Notes: generated by a model not told the origin, from the letters alone. Counted from the stretch's first letter, positions 19,003 to 27,466 are shown. The stretch: DNA of 64,000 nucleotides from Palleronia salina (GCF_900141995.1 NZ_FQZA01000014.1:1-64000), one strand, 5' to 3'. Numbers and translations: made by a program.

Positions 19003-19583
19003 GGTCTTGCCCGCCGCAATTCGAAAGAACGCCCCGGGGTGAAGGCGCTGGAGAGAAGCGTGACCCGCACGCCCGCCCCGTCGGAGGCGGGCGCGGCATC
19101 GACCATGGCCAGCGCGCCGTAATCGTCGGCCATGGCCCGCAGCGCGCCGATGAGCAGTGCAGTCAAGTCCATCGCCGCCCACGCGCAGGACACGGTGTAA
19201 AGCCCCGGCCCGACCGCCCTGACCTGGATCGCGGGCAGTCCGAGGTCCGGCATCGCCAGATGCGCGCGGCCCACAAGGTCGTCCAGCGACTCGATGAATT
19301 CGACGAAATCCGCGCCCCCGAACCGCAACAGGCGCCGGATCCGTCCCATGGACCGATGGGAGACGAGGTATGTCCCCAGATCCTCGAGCAGGCCGTCCAC
19401 GGGCTTGTCCAAAACGCTGGCCGCGGCCGAGACCGTCCGCGCGAACACGTCGTCGGCATAACGCATCATGGCCTCGACATCCGAGGTGGGCAGATCGGCA
19501 CGCACCGCCACGCGCTGCCACTGCGCCGCCCCGTAGACATCGGTCACGAAGCTCTGAACCGATCTGACAATCAACCCGTGCAC
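18999..19583 (-). CDS. H-NOX-like (haem NO-binding family) protein lacking the usual haem histidine
   Basis: A 194-residue protein beginning MHGLIVRSVQSFV from a GTG start at 19583, the typical family N-terminus. It keeps the LEDLGTYLV and LLRFGGADFVEFIESLDDL blocks. Where canonical H-NOX proteins have the proximal histidine just after LDxL, this one has V104, and the nearest His is H108. A clear YxSxR propionate-binding motif is also not visible. Haem binding is therefore doubtful, and it may sense something else or signal purely by contact. It is translationally coupled to the diguanylate cyclase. Confidence 0.8.
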   Translation of the reverse strand: MHGLIVRSVQSFVTDVYGAAQWQRVAVRADLPTSDVEAMMRYADDVFARTVSAAASVLDKPVDGLLEDLGTYLVSHRSMGRIRRLLRFGGADFVEFIESLDDLVGRAHLAMPDLGLPAIQVRAVGPGLYTVSCAWAAMDLTALLIGALRAMADDYGALAMVDAAPASDGAGVRVTLLSSAFTPGRSFELRRARP

Positions 19584-19683
19584 ATACGTCCCCAGTCCCC
19601 CGGACCGGGTGTAGCGCCAAATCGTTAAGGCTGTGTTCGCAGGGGCGGCCCGGTAGGGTGTTTCGCCGCACCCGCCAGTCCGG

Positions 19684-19980
19684 TCAGGTCCAGTGGACCT
19701 GCGCGCCCCCGGGCAGCGCCGCGCGGGCGCGGGCCGGCGCGTCGTAGGGCAGCCCGCGCGCGTCGCAGAACGCCACGATCCACGCGTCGTCCATCATCAG
19801 GAAATCAAGCACCGCGCCCAGCATCTCGGGGTCCTCGATGGCCTCGGTCAGCGCGTCGCGCCCGATCCCGGTCGATCCGGTGAAGACATCCAGCAGCTCG
19901 CCCTCGCCGGCGATCCAGCCCAGCGCGTCGAGCGCGAGGACCTGTGCTGCATTTTCGGCATCGGCGAAGTTTTGCTGCAA
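19684..19980 (-). CDS. DUF3572 family protein
   Basis: A roughly 98-residue alphaproteobacterial protein of unknown function, with the typical blocks ALDALGWIAGEGELLDVF, GAVLDFLMMDDAWIVAFCD and ALPGGAQVHWT. No ATG precedes the conserved part. A TTG at 19980 with AAGAG upstream is the most likely start, but the frame is open further upstream. It is divergent from the PleD-like gene with about 93 bases between them, an arrangement common in Rhodobacterales. No enzymatic motif is visible. Confidence 0.75.
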   Translation of the reverse strand: MQQNFADAENAAQVLALDALGWIAGEGELLDVFTGSTGIGRDALTEAIEDPEMLGAVLDFLMMDDAWIVAFCDARGLPYDAPARARAALPGGAQVHWT

Positions 19981-20073
19981 TTCACGGACTCTTAAAAATC
20001 GAAAGGCTTTGTTAACCTCTCCTAACGATGCTTGGACCCGATGATCGGGTTTGTCTAGCAAGGAGGGCGCCGA

Positions 20074-21501
20074 GTGCCGCGCCGCATTTTGATCGTCGAA
20101 CCGACGGCAACCCACAGGATCGCCCTCAAGGCGGCGCTTGTCGCCGCCCATTACGAGGTGCGCGCGGTGGCCACCGGGCAGGAGGGCATCCGGAACCTGC
20201 GCGGCGACATGCCCGACGCGGTCATCATCAACGGATGCCTGCCGGATCTCACGATCGACAATTTCTGCGTCGCGACCGCCGCGCTGGGCAAGGATGTGGC
20301 GCCGCCGGTCCTGGCGATCATCGACGAGGATACCACGGCCGCGCGGCTCGCGGTGCTGGGGGGCGGTGCCAGCACGGTGCTGCTCCGCCCGATCGACCGG
20401 GGATGGTTGCTGACCCACCTGCGATCGCTCCTGCGGTGCCACGAAACCCGGGCGGAACTGCGTCGCCGGATCGATACCGCGGCGCAGTTCGGCTTCTCCG
20501 AGGATCCTGGCGCGTTCACCCGTCCCGCGCGGCTGGCCATCGTCGGCGGCGACAGCCAGCACCGCACCGCCATGGCCCGCGCCCTGCGTCGGCGCAGCGT
20601 GGACGAGGTCACGCTGATGACGCCGACGGACGCGATCAGCGCCTCGGAAGAGGCCGAGCGCGCGCCCGAGGTCTTCCTGCTCTGTCCCGCCATCGACAGC
20701 GAGTCGACCCTGACCCTGATCGCCGAGCTGCGCTCACGGCGGGGGGCGCGCCGCGCGTCCATCGCGGCGCAGTACGAACCCGGCGACCGTGCCTTCGCGG
20801 CCCGGGCGCTCGACCAGGGGGTGAACGGCGTCATCCGCTCCGACGCGTCCCCCGAGGAACTGAACTTGCGGATTCTGCGCCACATCCGGATCAAGCGGCA
20901 GACCGACGCGCTGCGCGACAGCGTGGACGCCAACCTGATGATGGCCGCCCACGACCCGCTGACCGGGCTGTTCAACCGCCGCTACGGGATGCGCTATCTG
21001 TCGAATCTCGCCAAGCAGCCCCATTCCCAGGATCGCGGCTATGGCCAGATTCTCATGGACGTAGACCTGTTCAAGACCGTCAACGACACCCACGGCCACG
21101 CGGCTGGCGACCAAGTTCTGCGCCAGATCGCGCGGCGGCTTCAGGACAACGTGCGCGAGGGCGACCTGCTGGCCCGCTACGGGGGCGAGGAATTCCTCGT
21201 GGCGCTGCCCGACTGCTCGATCGAGGAGGCGCGGATCGCCGCCGAGCGGCTGCGCGTCGCCATCTGCGGCGCCCCCATGACGCTGCCGGGGGGATCGCGG
21301 ATCCAGGTCACCTTGTCCATCGGCGTCGCCTGCGGCCGCGAGGCCCCGGACGCTTTGCTGGAGCGGGCAGACCGGGCGCTCTACGCGGCCAAGGCCGCGG
21401 GGCGAAACCGGGTCGCGCTTGCCGATGCGACCTGGCCCGCGGCGGGCGGCATGACCGGCCGCGTGGTGCCACTTATCACGCCGCGCAACAGGGTGGGCTG
21501 A
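20074..21501 (+). CDS. PleD-like response regulator / diguanylate cyclase
   Basis: A 475-residue protein with two receiver-like domains (about 1-125 and 150-275) and a C-terminal GGDEF domain (GGEEF, with RxxD inhibitory site REGD five residues before). The cyclase core looks active (DPLTGLFNRRYGMRYLSN, DVDLFKTVNDTHGH). The first receiver has lost its phosphorylation chemistry: the DD pair is EP, the phospho-acceptor is N53 in VIINGCLP, and the conserved Lys is Arg. Start at GTG 20074, preceded by a strong AAGGAGGG. It probably makes cyclic di-GMP under non-phosphorylation control. Confidence 0.9.
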   Translation: MPRRILIVEPTATHRIALKAALVAAHYEVRAVATGQEGIRNLRGDMPDAVIINGCLPDLTIDNFCVATAALGKDVAPPVLAIIDEDTTAARLAVLGGGASTVLLRPIDRGWLLTHLRSLLRCHETRAELRRRIDTAAQFGFSEDPGAFTRPARLAIVGGDSQHRTAMARALRRRSVDEVTLMTPTDAISASEEAERAPEVFLLCPAIDSESTLTLIAELRSRRGARRASIAAQYEPGDRAFAARALDQGVNGVIRSDASPEELNLRILRHIRIKRQTDALRDSVDANLMMAAHDPLTGLFNRRYGMRYLSNLAKQPHSQDRGYGQILMDVDLFKTVNDTHGHAAGDQVLRQIARRLQDNVREGDLLARYGGEEFLVALPDCSIEEARIAAERLRVAICGAPMTLPGGSRIQVTLSIGVACGREAPDALLERADRALYAAKAAGRNRVALADATWPAAGGMTGRVVPLITPRNRVG

Positions 21502-21603
21502 GGCCCCTCCGGCGGGCGTGACATGGCGCCGCAAGATCGACGCGGCCCCTACCGCCGGGCGCCTCATCAGGTTACACCGCTCGGCACGAGCCCGAGGTAT
21601 GCC

Positions 21604-21987
21604 ATGTTCGACGACACCATCGCCAGCACCCAGACCGAACGCAGCCTGAAGCCTGCGCTGCTGCGCGGATTCCGACGTCGATGCCCCAATTGCGGATCGG
21701 GCCCGATCCTGAAGGGCTACCTCAAGCTCAACAGCCAATGCTCGGTCTGCGGCGAGGACCTGAGCTACGCCCGCGCCGACGACGCCCCCGCCTACGTCAC
21801 CATCCTGGTGGTCGGTCACCTGATGGCGCCGCTGCTGCACTGGGGATTCGTGCGCTTCCGTCCCGACCCCATCGTGCTGGCAGCCGTGTTCTGCGTGGGC
21901 TGCGTGGCGCTGTCGCTCTACCTGCTGCCGCGGATCAAGGGCATGGTGGTGGGCTTTCAGTGGGCCAGGCGGATGCACGGGTTTTGA
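21604..21987 (+). CDS. DUF983 family membrane protein
   Basis: A 127-residue protein with two zinc-knuckle-like pairs (RCPNCGSGPILKGYLK and CSVCGEDLSYARADDAPAY) followed by two transmembrane helices. This is the standard DUF983 architecture of alphaproteobacteria, where function is not established. ATG 21604 was chosen as the family start. The next gene begins at a TTG that overlaps the DUF983 stop (TTGA), so the pair should be translationally coupled. Confidence 0.87.
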   Translation: MFDDTIASTQTERSLKPALLRGFRRRCPNCGSGPILKGYLKLNSQCSVCGEDLSYARADDAPAYVTILVVGHLMAPLLHWGFVRFRPDPIVLAAVFCVGCVALSLYLLPRIKGMVVGFQWARRMHGF

Positions 21988-22658
21988 GCCCATCGGTCCC
22001 GATCCGCGACGCGGCGACGGTGATCGTGGTGCGGGACCCGGACGACACCCCGAGCGTCCTGATGGGCCAGCGCGGCAAATCGGCCGTGTTCCTGCCGGGC
22101 AAGGTGGTCTTTCCCGGCGGCCGGGTCGATCCGGGCGACGGGCGGATTGCCATCGGGGGGCGCCTGGACGACCGCTGCAAGGCGCGTCTCAGCGGGCCTG
22201 ACCTGCCACCGCCCGGAACGCTTGTCGCAGCGGCCATCCGGGAACTGTGGGAAGAGACCGGTCAGGTCCTGGGGCATCGTGCCGTCTGGGACGACGCCCC
22301 CGCCGATTGGCGGCGTTTTGCGGCCACCGGGCACCGGCCCGACGCGGCGGGCCTGACCTATGTTTTCCGCGCCATCACGCCACCGGGCCGACCGCGCCGC
22401 TTCGACGCGCGGTTCTTCACCGTGAATGCCGACAGGCTGGCGGGCGATCCCGACGATTTCAGCCACGCCACCGACGAGCTGAGCCACCTGCGCTGGATCC
22501 CGCTGTCGCAGGCCCGGCAGGCGGACCTTCCCTTCATCACCCAGGTCGCGCTGGCCGAGGTCGCGGGACGCCTACCCGACCTTTCGCCGCCGCCCAGGTT
22601 GCCGTTTTTCCACGGGCACATGGAAGACATCGCCATCGCCGACGCGCGTCGCGACTAG
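21984..22658 (+). CDS. Nudix hydrolase, NUDT19-like (possible CoA diphosphatase)
   Basis: A 224-residue Nudix protein with the split box VFPGGRVDPGD and AAIRELWEETG separated by a long insertion. This is the pattern of the NUDT19/alphaproteobacterial CoA-type branch. The inferred start is TTG 21984, overlapping the stop of the DUF983 gene. No ATG exists before the first strand (IRDAATVIVVRDPDD). The C-terminus FFHGHMED is also typical. Its stop overlaps that of the convergent DMT transporter by 4 bases. Confidence 0.85.
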   Translation: MSPSVPIRDAATVIVVRDPDDTPSVLMGQRGKSAVFLPGKVVFPGGRVDPGDGRIAIGGRLDDRCKARLSGPDLPPPGTLVAAAIRELWEETGQVLGHRAVWDDAPADWRRFAATGHRPDAAGLTYVFRAITPPGRPRRFDARFFTVNADRLAGDPDDFSHATDELSHLRWIPLSQARQADLPFITQVALAEVAGRLPDLSPPPRLPFFHGHMEDIAIADARRD

Positions 22659-23554
22659 CCCACCCAGATCAGCAGCAGGATCGACGCCGTCAGACCGGCG
22701 ATGGCCCATCCCTCGCGCGCGCGCATCCGTTCGCCCAGCACCAGCGTGGTGACCAGGATGCTCAGGATGACCTCGACCTGGCCCAGCGCCTTGACCAGCG
22801 CGGCCGATTGCAGCGCGAAGGCCGTGAACCAGCCGTAGGAGCCCACCAGCGACGTGACGCCCACCAGCGCCGCCACCCGCCAGTGCCGGGCCACGCGTGT
22901 CAGCTCGCCCCGCTCGCGAAAGGCCAGCCAGGCCCCCAGCACGCAGGTCTGCCACGCGGTGACGCAGGCCAGTGTCAGCCCCGCGCGCAGCAGGACCGGA
23001 AGCTCGGGGATCTGCAGCGTGGCACCGCGATAGAGCACGGCCGAGAAGCTGAAGAGCAGGCCGGACCCGAGACCCAGCGCGGTGGCGCGGCTGAGAAGCG
23101 CGCGCCACGACCAGCCTCGCGCGTGCTCCTGGCTGAGCAGCAGCAAGGCCAGAACGCCGATGCCGATGGCGATCCAGGCGCCGAGGCTCAGGGTCTCGCC
23201 CAGCACGACGATGCCCACCACGCCGGTCAGGACCGCCTCGGATTTCTTGAAGGCGATGCCGACCGCGAAATTCCGGAGCGAGAACATGGCGATGACACAG
23301 GCGGTCGCCAGGATCTGCGCGATCCCGCCGGGCAGCGCGAAGGCCCAGAAGTTGGGCGGCGGAACCGGGAGGGGCACCCGGGCCAGCCATGCGCCGGTCA
23401 CGACGCCCAGCGCCACCAGCGGGGCCGAGAAGACGAAGCGCGAGAAGGTGGCACCGGCGACCGACAGGCCCGTGCGCTTCAGGTGCCGTTGCAGCGCGAA
23501 GCGCGCGGTCTGCGCCGCGGCGGCCACCAGCGTCGCGATGATCCAGGGCTCCAT
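22655..23554 (-). CDS. EamA/DMT-superfamily transporter
   Basis: A 299-residue inner-membrane protein with ten hydrophobic helices arranged as two EamA repeats (GIVVLGETLSLGAW in the first, LVTTLVLGERMRAREGW in the second). The superfamily exports or imports metabolites, and the cargo cannot be predicted. It is convergent with the Nudix gene and lies 21 bases downstream of the thioesterase gene on the same strand, so it may be the last gene of the minus-strand operon that starts at the SGNH hydrolase. Confidence 0.87.
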   Translation of the reverse strand: MEPWIIATLVAAAAQTARFALQRHLKRTGLSVAGATFSRFVFSAPLVALGVVTGAWLARVPLPVPPPNFWAFALPGGIAQILATACVIAMFSLRNFAVGIAFKKSEAVLTGVVGIVVLGETLSLGAWIAIGIGVLALLLLSQEHARGWSWRALLSRATALGLGSGLLFSFSAVLYRGATLQIPELPVLLRAGLTLACVTAWQTCVLGAWLAFRERGELTRVARHWRVAALVGVTSLVGSYGWFTAFALQSAALVKALGQVEVILSILVTTLVLGERMRAREGWAIAGLTASILLLIWVG

Positions 23555-23575
23555 TCGTATGCCGTCAGATCCGGG

Positions 23576-24625
23576 TCACGGGCGTTGCCCCACGAAGCGC
23601 CCGGCGCCCGTCGGCACCGCAAGCGCCGCGTGGCCGGCCCCCAGCAGCGCCATGCGCTCGGCCACCGTGTCCTTCGGCGGGCCGGGCCTGCGGGTTTCCA
23701 GGTCGACGTGCAGCAGGAAATGCTCGCCCGTGGCCAGCAATGTCTCGCCGCGCCACATCTGGTGGAACAGGTGCAGTTTGGCCCCCGCGCTCTGCAGGGC
23801 GTGGGTGGTTATGTGGAAAACCTCGCCCGCCAGGATCTCGGACAGGTGGCGGATATGAGTCTCGGCGGTGAAGAACGAGCCGCCGGACGCGATGTAGTCC
23901 GGCGTGCAGCCCAGGTCGTCCATCAGCCGCTCGGTCGCGTCGGCGAAGGCCAGCAGGTAGCGCGACTCGGTCATGTGGCCGTTGAAATCCGTCCAGTCGA
24001 GCGGCACCGCCCGCCGCGCCGTCTCGACCGGGCGGCTCCAGTCCGGTGCGAGTATGGGCCAGCGCATCTCGTCCGTCTTCAGATGTGCCCCCAGCCCGCA
24101 ATCCGCGTGGCGCAACGCGCGGAGGATGCCGACCAGCGCCGCATCGCCGCCGGGCTGTGGCGGCGGGCCGTCCGGGACCATGCCCATTTCGGTCAGCACG
24201 GTCGCGGCAATGTCGCGGGCGGCCGCATCGGTCGGCGTGATCGTGACCGAGGGCCACAGGTAGACGGGGTCATGGGCTTCGATCCCGACGGTGCCCAGGC
24301 GCCGCGGCGCGCCGTTCGCGTCGTGCAGGACTGGCGGCGTTCCCGGCCCTTCGACCGAATTCAGCGCCGCAGGATCGAAGCTGCCCACGATCACGACCGC
24401 ACCGGTGGCAGCGTCCATGGCATCGAGCCCCGTCAGCCGCCCCTCGGGCGGCAAAGCCCGGTCGTAGAGCCCGGGCAAGGCCAGCCGCGCGCGTACCAGC
24501 ACCGCGTCGAAATCGGGTCCGTGCAAGTCTTCGGGCACCGCCACGTCCCATCCCCGGATCAGCAGCCGCGCCGCCCAGCCCGCCGAGCGCGGACAGGTGC
24601 CTAGAATGGCGGCCCGCGGGCTCAC
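23576..24625 (-). CDS. Thioesterase with remnant carnitine-dehydrogenase-like N-terminus
   Basis: A 349-residue protein. Residues about 205-345 form a hot-dog thioesterase (DWTDFNGHMTESRYLLAFAD) like the betainyl-CoA thioesterase domain fused to L-carnitine dehydrogenases. The N-terminus still reads AAILGTCPRSAGWAARLL, recognisable as a decayed dinucleotide-binding motif with the middle glycine lost. The dehydrogenase part is far shorter than the roughly 320 residues expected, so dehydrogenase activity is unlikely. GTG start at 24625 overlaps the lipocalin stop. Thioesterase activity is probable; substrate unknown. Confidence 0.75.
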   Translation of the reverse strand: MSPRAAILGTCPRSAGWAARLLIRGWDVAVPEDLHGPDFDAVLVRARLALPGLYDRALPPEGRLTGLDAMDAATGAVVIVGSFDPAALNSVEGPGTPPVLHDANGAPRRLGTVGIEAHDPVYLWPSVTITPTDAAARDIAATVLTEMGMVPDGPPPQPGGDAALVGILRALRHADCGLGAHLKTDEMRWPILAPDWSRPVETARRAVPLDWTDFNGHMTESRYLLAFADATERLMDDLGCTPDYIASGGSFFTAETHIRHLSEILAGEVFHITTHALQSAGAKLHLFHQMWRGETLLATGEHFLLHVDLETRRPGPPKDTVAERMALLGAGHAALAVPTGAGRFVGQRP

Positions 24626-25170
24626 GGTGCGGCCTGGGGCGTCATCCGCAGGCGCGAGAGGTCATAGCCGTTGAACGACAGGATCCGGCGCGCGGCCTCG
24701 AGCCGGTCCGGCGGGATCGTGGGCTCGCGGTTCAGGATCCAGCCGGCGCGCCCCGACGGCACGCCAACCACAGCCGTGCGATAGCCTTCGTCGACCCACA
24801 GCACCCAGTAGGGCGCACTCAGGAACGGAACGCTGTCGAACCGCACTTCCAGCCGTCCGGGACCGGCGGGCCTGGCCGTCCCCTCGATGCTGCGCAGGTC
24901 ACCGTCCGCGTCGAGGCAGGAATTGCGCACGTTGAAGCCGTTGTCGTTGCGGGGCGTGTAGACCGCCTGCGTCTGGCGGCAGCCGTCCTGGAACGGCACC
25001 GGGTAGGACGCGATCTCGTACCAGCGCCCGGCGTAGCGGTCGGGCTTGAACGACGCGATCGACCCCATGGAAACAGTGGTGTCGCGGTACACCTCGGCGG
25101 GAAACAGCGGCGCCTCGGTCGAGCAGGCGGCGAGGACCAGCGCCAGCGCGGCGACCAGACGTCTTTGCAT
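24622..25170 (-). CDS. Lipocalin family lipoprotein (Blc-like)
   Basis: A 182-residue outer-membrane-type lipocalin with lipobox LAAC (mature Cys about residue 16) and the GRWYEIASYPVPFQ signature of bacterial Blc, followed by YWVLWVDEGYRTAVVG and ILNREP. Blc proteins bind lipids at the envelope. ATG 25170 was selected because it gives the lipoprotein signal. The gene lies inside the out-of-phase extension of the upstream lipoprotein frame, and overlaps the thioesterase by 4 bases. Confidence 0.88.
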   Translation of the reverse strand: MQRRLVAALALVLAACSTEAPLFPAEVYRDTTVSMGSIASFKPDRYAGRWYEIASYPVPFQDGCRQTQAVYTPRNDNGFNVRNSCLDADGDLRSIEGTARPAGPGRLEVRFDSVPFLSAPYWVLWVDEGYRTAVVGVPSGRAGWILNREPTIPPDRLEAARRILSFNGYDLSRLRMTPQAAP

Positions 25171-25697
25171 TCGGTGGCCCTTGTGCCGCTGTCGGTGAGG
25201 ATCTCGTGGCAACCCAAAAGCGGCGTGATCGGCGCGCAGGTCCGCGACCGGGCGAGGCAGGCGCCCAGGCAATCGCTCTCGCGGGTGCAGCTCTTGTTGG
25301 CGTCGCGCGGGGTGCGGTAGCAGATGAAGCCCGACTCGCCGGCGCGGGCCCAGCGCCCGCCATCGTCGTTGCAGGCCCGCTCGGCGGGCGACGGGGTGCG
25401 CGCGGGCGTTCTTTCGGGCGTCGCCGCCCCTTCTTCCGCCGCGCCATCCAGGGACTGCACGCGCACGGTGCGGGGCGCCGCCAGCGGTTCGGTCGGGGCG
25501 GCGTCCGCTTCGGCGGCGGTTTCGGCCGACGGCCCCGCCGGTTCGGCTACCGCCGGAGGCGGGTCGGGCAATTCCAGATCCTCGGGCGCGGGCCGCACCG
25601 TCAGCGTCGGGGTATCGGTGTCCACGCCGGGGTCGAGTGTTTCGAGGCATCCCGACAGGGCGAGCAGCGCCGCGAGGGCGAGGACCAGCGCCCTCAT
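24819..25697 (-). CDS. Cys-rich lipoprotein with probable lost stop codon
   Basis: The frame encodes 292 residues, but only about the first 178 look native: a lipobox (LLALSGC), a Pro/Ala/Glu-rich linker to about residue 105, and a compact Cys-rich domain (RACNDDGGRWARAGESGFIC, then SCTRESDCLGACLARSRTC and PLLGCHEILTDSG). That domain ends almost exactly at the lipocalin start (25170). The remaining residues are Arg/Pro/Ser-rich overprint of the lipocalin gene in another phase. A lost stop or a frameshift near 25165 is likely. The native part begins at ATG 25697, overlapping the SGNH gene. Confidence 0.6.
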   Translation of the reverse strand: MRALVLALAALLALSGCLETLDPGVDTDTPTLTVRPAPEDLELPDPPPAVAEPAGPSAETAAEADAAPTEPLAAPRTVRVQSLDGAAEEGAATPERTPARTPSPAERACNDDGGRWARAGESGFICYRTPRDANKSCTRESDCLGACLARSRTCAPITPLLGCHEILTDSGTRATECKDVWSPRWRWSSPPARPRRRCFPPRCTATPLFPWGRSRRSSPTATPGAGTRSRPTRCRSRTAAARRRRSTRPATTTASTCAIPASTRTVTCAASRGRPGPPVPDGWKCGSTAFRS

Positions 25698-26317
25698 GCC
25701 AGCCCCCGGATCACCGGGACCAGCGCACGGCCCAGCGCGGCGTGGGCGGGCGCGCGGAAATGGACGCCGTCGGCGGGGTCGCAGGCGATGACGCCGCCCG
25801 CGTCGAAGAAGGCCGCGCCCTCCTCGCCCGCCACGCGGGCAAGGTGCTCGGGCAAGCTCGCCCCGCGGGTTTCGGCGCCGCGGTAGAGCTCACCGTAAAG
25901 TCCCGCCGCGTAAGGCACCGGCGGCGCGATCCAGAGCCGGCGCGCACCCGGCACGTGGCGCGGGATCTCGGCCAGCAGGCGGCGGGCGCATTCGGACACC
26001 TCGAACCCGGTGAAGCCGAACATGGCCTTCAGGTCGTTGGTGCCCAGCATCACCGCCACGATGTCGACGGGAAGGTGCGAGCCCAGCACGGCGGGCAGCA
26101 CGCCCAGCCCGTTGCGCCATGGCCCGGCGGTGGGATCATCGCTGCAGATCGTGCGGCCGGGCAGCGCCTCGGGCGTCACCTTCCAGTCCGGTCCCAGCGC
26201 GGCGGCCAGAACGCCCGGCCATCGTTCGTCGTCGCCCAGACGGGGCAGCTCGCCCCACGCCTCGCGCGGCTGGGTGCCGAAGCTGTTGCTGTCACCGTAG
26301 ATCAGAAGATGGGGCAT
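25694..26317 (-). CDS. SGNH/GDSL-family hydrolase (arylesterase-like)
   Basis: A 207-residue esterase of the SGNH fold with the four blocks in order: YGDSNSFG (nucleophile Ser near residue 10), PGRTI, MLGTNDLK and DGVHF (catalytic Asp/His). There is no signal peptide, so it is cytoplasmic. It is the first gene of a tightly packed minus-strand run with the lipoprotein (4-base overlap), lipocalin, thioesterase and DMT transporter. Substrate unknown; relatives act on aryl esters or short acyl groups. Confidence 0.88.
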   Translation of the reverse strand: MPHLLIYGDSNSFGTQPREAWGELPRLGDDERWPGVLAAALGPDWKVTPEALPGRTICSDDPTAGPWRNGLGVLPAVLGSHLPVDIVAVMLGTNDLKAMFGFTGFEVSECARRLLAEIPRHVPGARRLWIAPPVPYAAGLYGELYRGAETRGASLPEHLARVAGEEGAAFFDAGGVIACDPADGVHFRAPAHAALGRALVPVIRGLA

Positions 26318-26371
26318 CGCGCGCCTTTCGGTTCTGCGCGCAGATGGCCCGATTTGCGCCGCCGCTTCAAG

Positions 26372-27412
26372 TCAGTAGGGCATCGGGTGGGCCCGGTGGG
26401 TGGCGTCGATCTCGTCCATCAGCTCGTCCGACAGCGTCACGTCCTGCCCGGCGATGATATGGTCGAGCTGCGCCATGTCGGTGGCCCCGAAGATCGGGAT
26501 CGTGTTCCACGGGCGCGCCCGGGTCCAGGCCATGGCCATGTGCACCGGGTCGACGCCGTGGCGGGCGGCCAGGGCCTCGTAGGCCGCGACCGCCTCGAAA
26601 GCGCGGTCGGTCTTGCGCCCGCCGAGGTCGCCGTTCAACGCCATGCGCGAGCCCTCGGGCACCTGCCCGCCCTGGTACTTGCCGGTCAGCAGGCCCGCGG
26701 CCAGCGGCGAGAAGGCCAGCAGCGTCACGTCCTCGTGGTGGCTCATCTCGGCCAGGTCGCTGTCGTACTGGCGGCACATGAGCGAGTACTCGTTCTGCAT
26801 GGTCGCCACGCGCGGCCCGTCCAGCCGCGCGGCGGCGTCGAGCCATTTCATCGTGCCCCAGGTGCTGTCGTTCGACAGGCCGAAGGACCGGATCTTGCCC
26901 TCGGCCACCAGCGCGGCCAGCGTGCCCATGACCTCGTCCACGTGGTCCTGCATCCGGGCGGTGTCCTGCCCGGTCGGGTCGAAACCCCAGATCTGGCGGA
27001 AATGGAACGACCCGCGGTTGGGCCAGTGCAGCTGGTAGAGATCGACATGGTCCGTCCGCAGCCGCCTCAGCGAGTCCTCCAGCGCGCCGCGCAGGGTCTC
27101 GGCGGTGATCAAGGCGCCGTCGCGCACCATCTGCGACGGCCCGGCGCATTTCGTGGCCAGCACGATATCGTCGCGGCGGCCGGTTTTGGCGATCCAGTCG
27201 CCGATGATCGTCTCGGTGTCGCCGACGGTTTCGGCCAGGACGGGGTTCACCGGGTACATCTCGGCGGTGTCGATGAAGTCGATTCCGGCGTCGAGGGCGC
27301 GATCGATCTGGGCGTGACCGCCGGCCGCATCGGTCTGCCGCCCCCAGGTCATGCTGCCCAGGCACCAGCCCGATACCTCGATCCCCGTGCGGCCCAGCGT
27401 CGTGCGATCCAT
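26372..27412 (-). CDS. Aldo/keto reductase
   Basis: A 346-residue NADPH-type aldo/keto reductase of the Tas/YghZ-like branch. The catalytic tetrad is visible: Asp and Tyr in FIDTAEMYPVN, Lys in VLATKCAG, and His in YQLHWPNRG. The C-terminal cofactor-binding segment includes IPIFGATDM. It reads away from the imuA-like gene, and the two share an intergenic region that holds the candidate promoter and SOS-type box of imuA. Substrate unknown. Confidence 0.9.
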   Translation of the reverse strand: MDRTTLGRTGIEVSGWCLGSMTWGRQTDAAGGHAQIDRALDAGIDFIDTAEMYPVNPVLAETVGDTETIIGDWIAKTGRRDDIVLATKCAGPSQMVRDGALITAETLRGALEDSLRRLRTDHVDLYQLHWPNRGSFHFRQIWGFDPTGQDTARMQDHVDEVMGTLAALVAEGKIRSFGLSNDSTWGTMKWLDAAARLDGPRVATMQNEYSLMCRQYDSDLAEMSHHEDVTLLAFSPLAAGLLTGKYQGGQVPEGSRMALNGDLGGRKTDRAFEAVAAYEALAARHGVDPVHMAMAWTRARPWNTIPIFGATDMAQLDHIIAGQDVTLSDELMDEIDATHRAHPMPY

Positions 27413-27466
27413 GTCCCGTCCCTTCCCGTTGCGGCGTTTCGCACAGACCTACCCGCCCCACGGCGA

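Noticed and set aside
17956-19583. Canonical NO-sensing H-NOX/cyclase pair
   Set aside because: The expected proximal His is Val, and the YxSxR motif is not clear, so I do not claim NO sensing.
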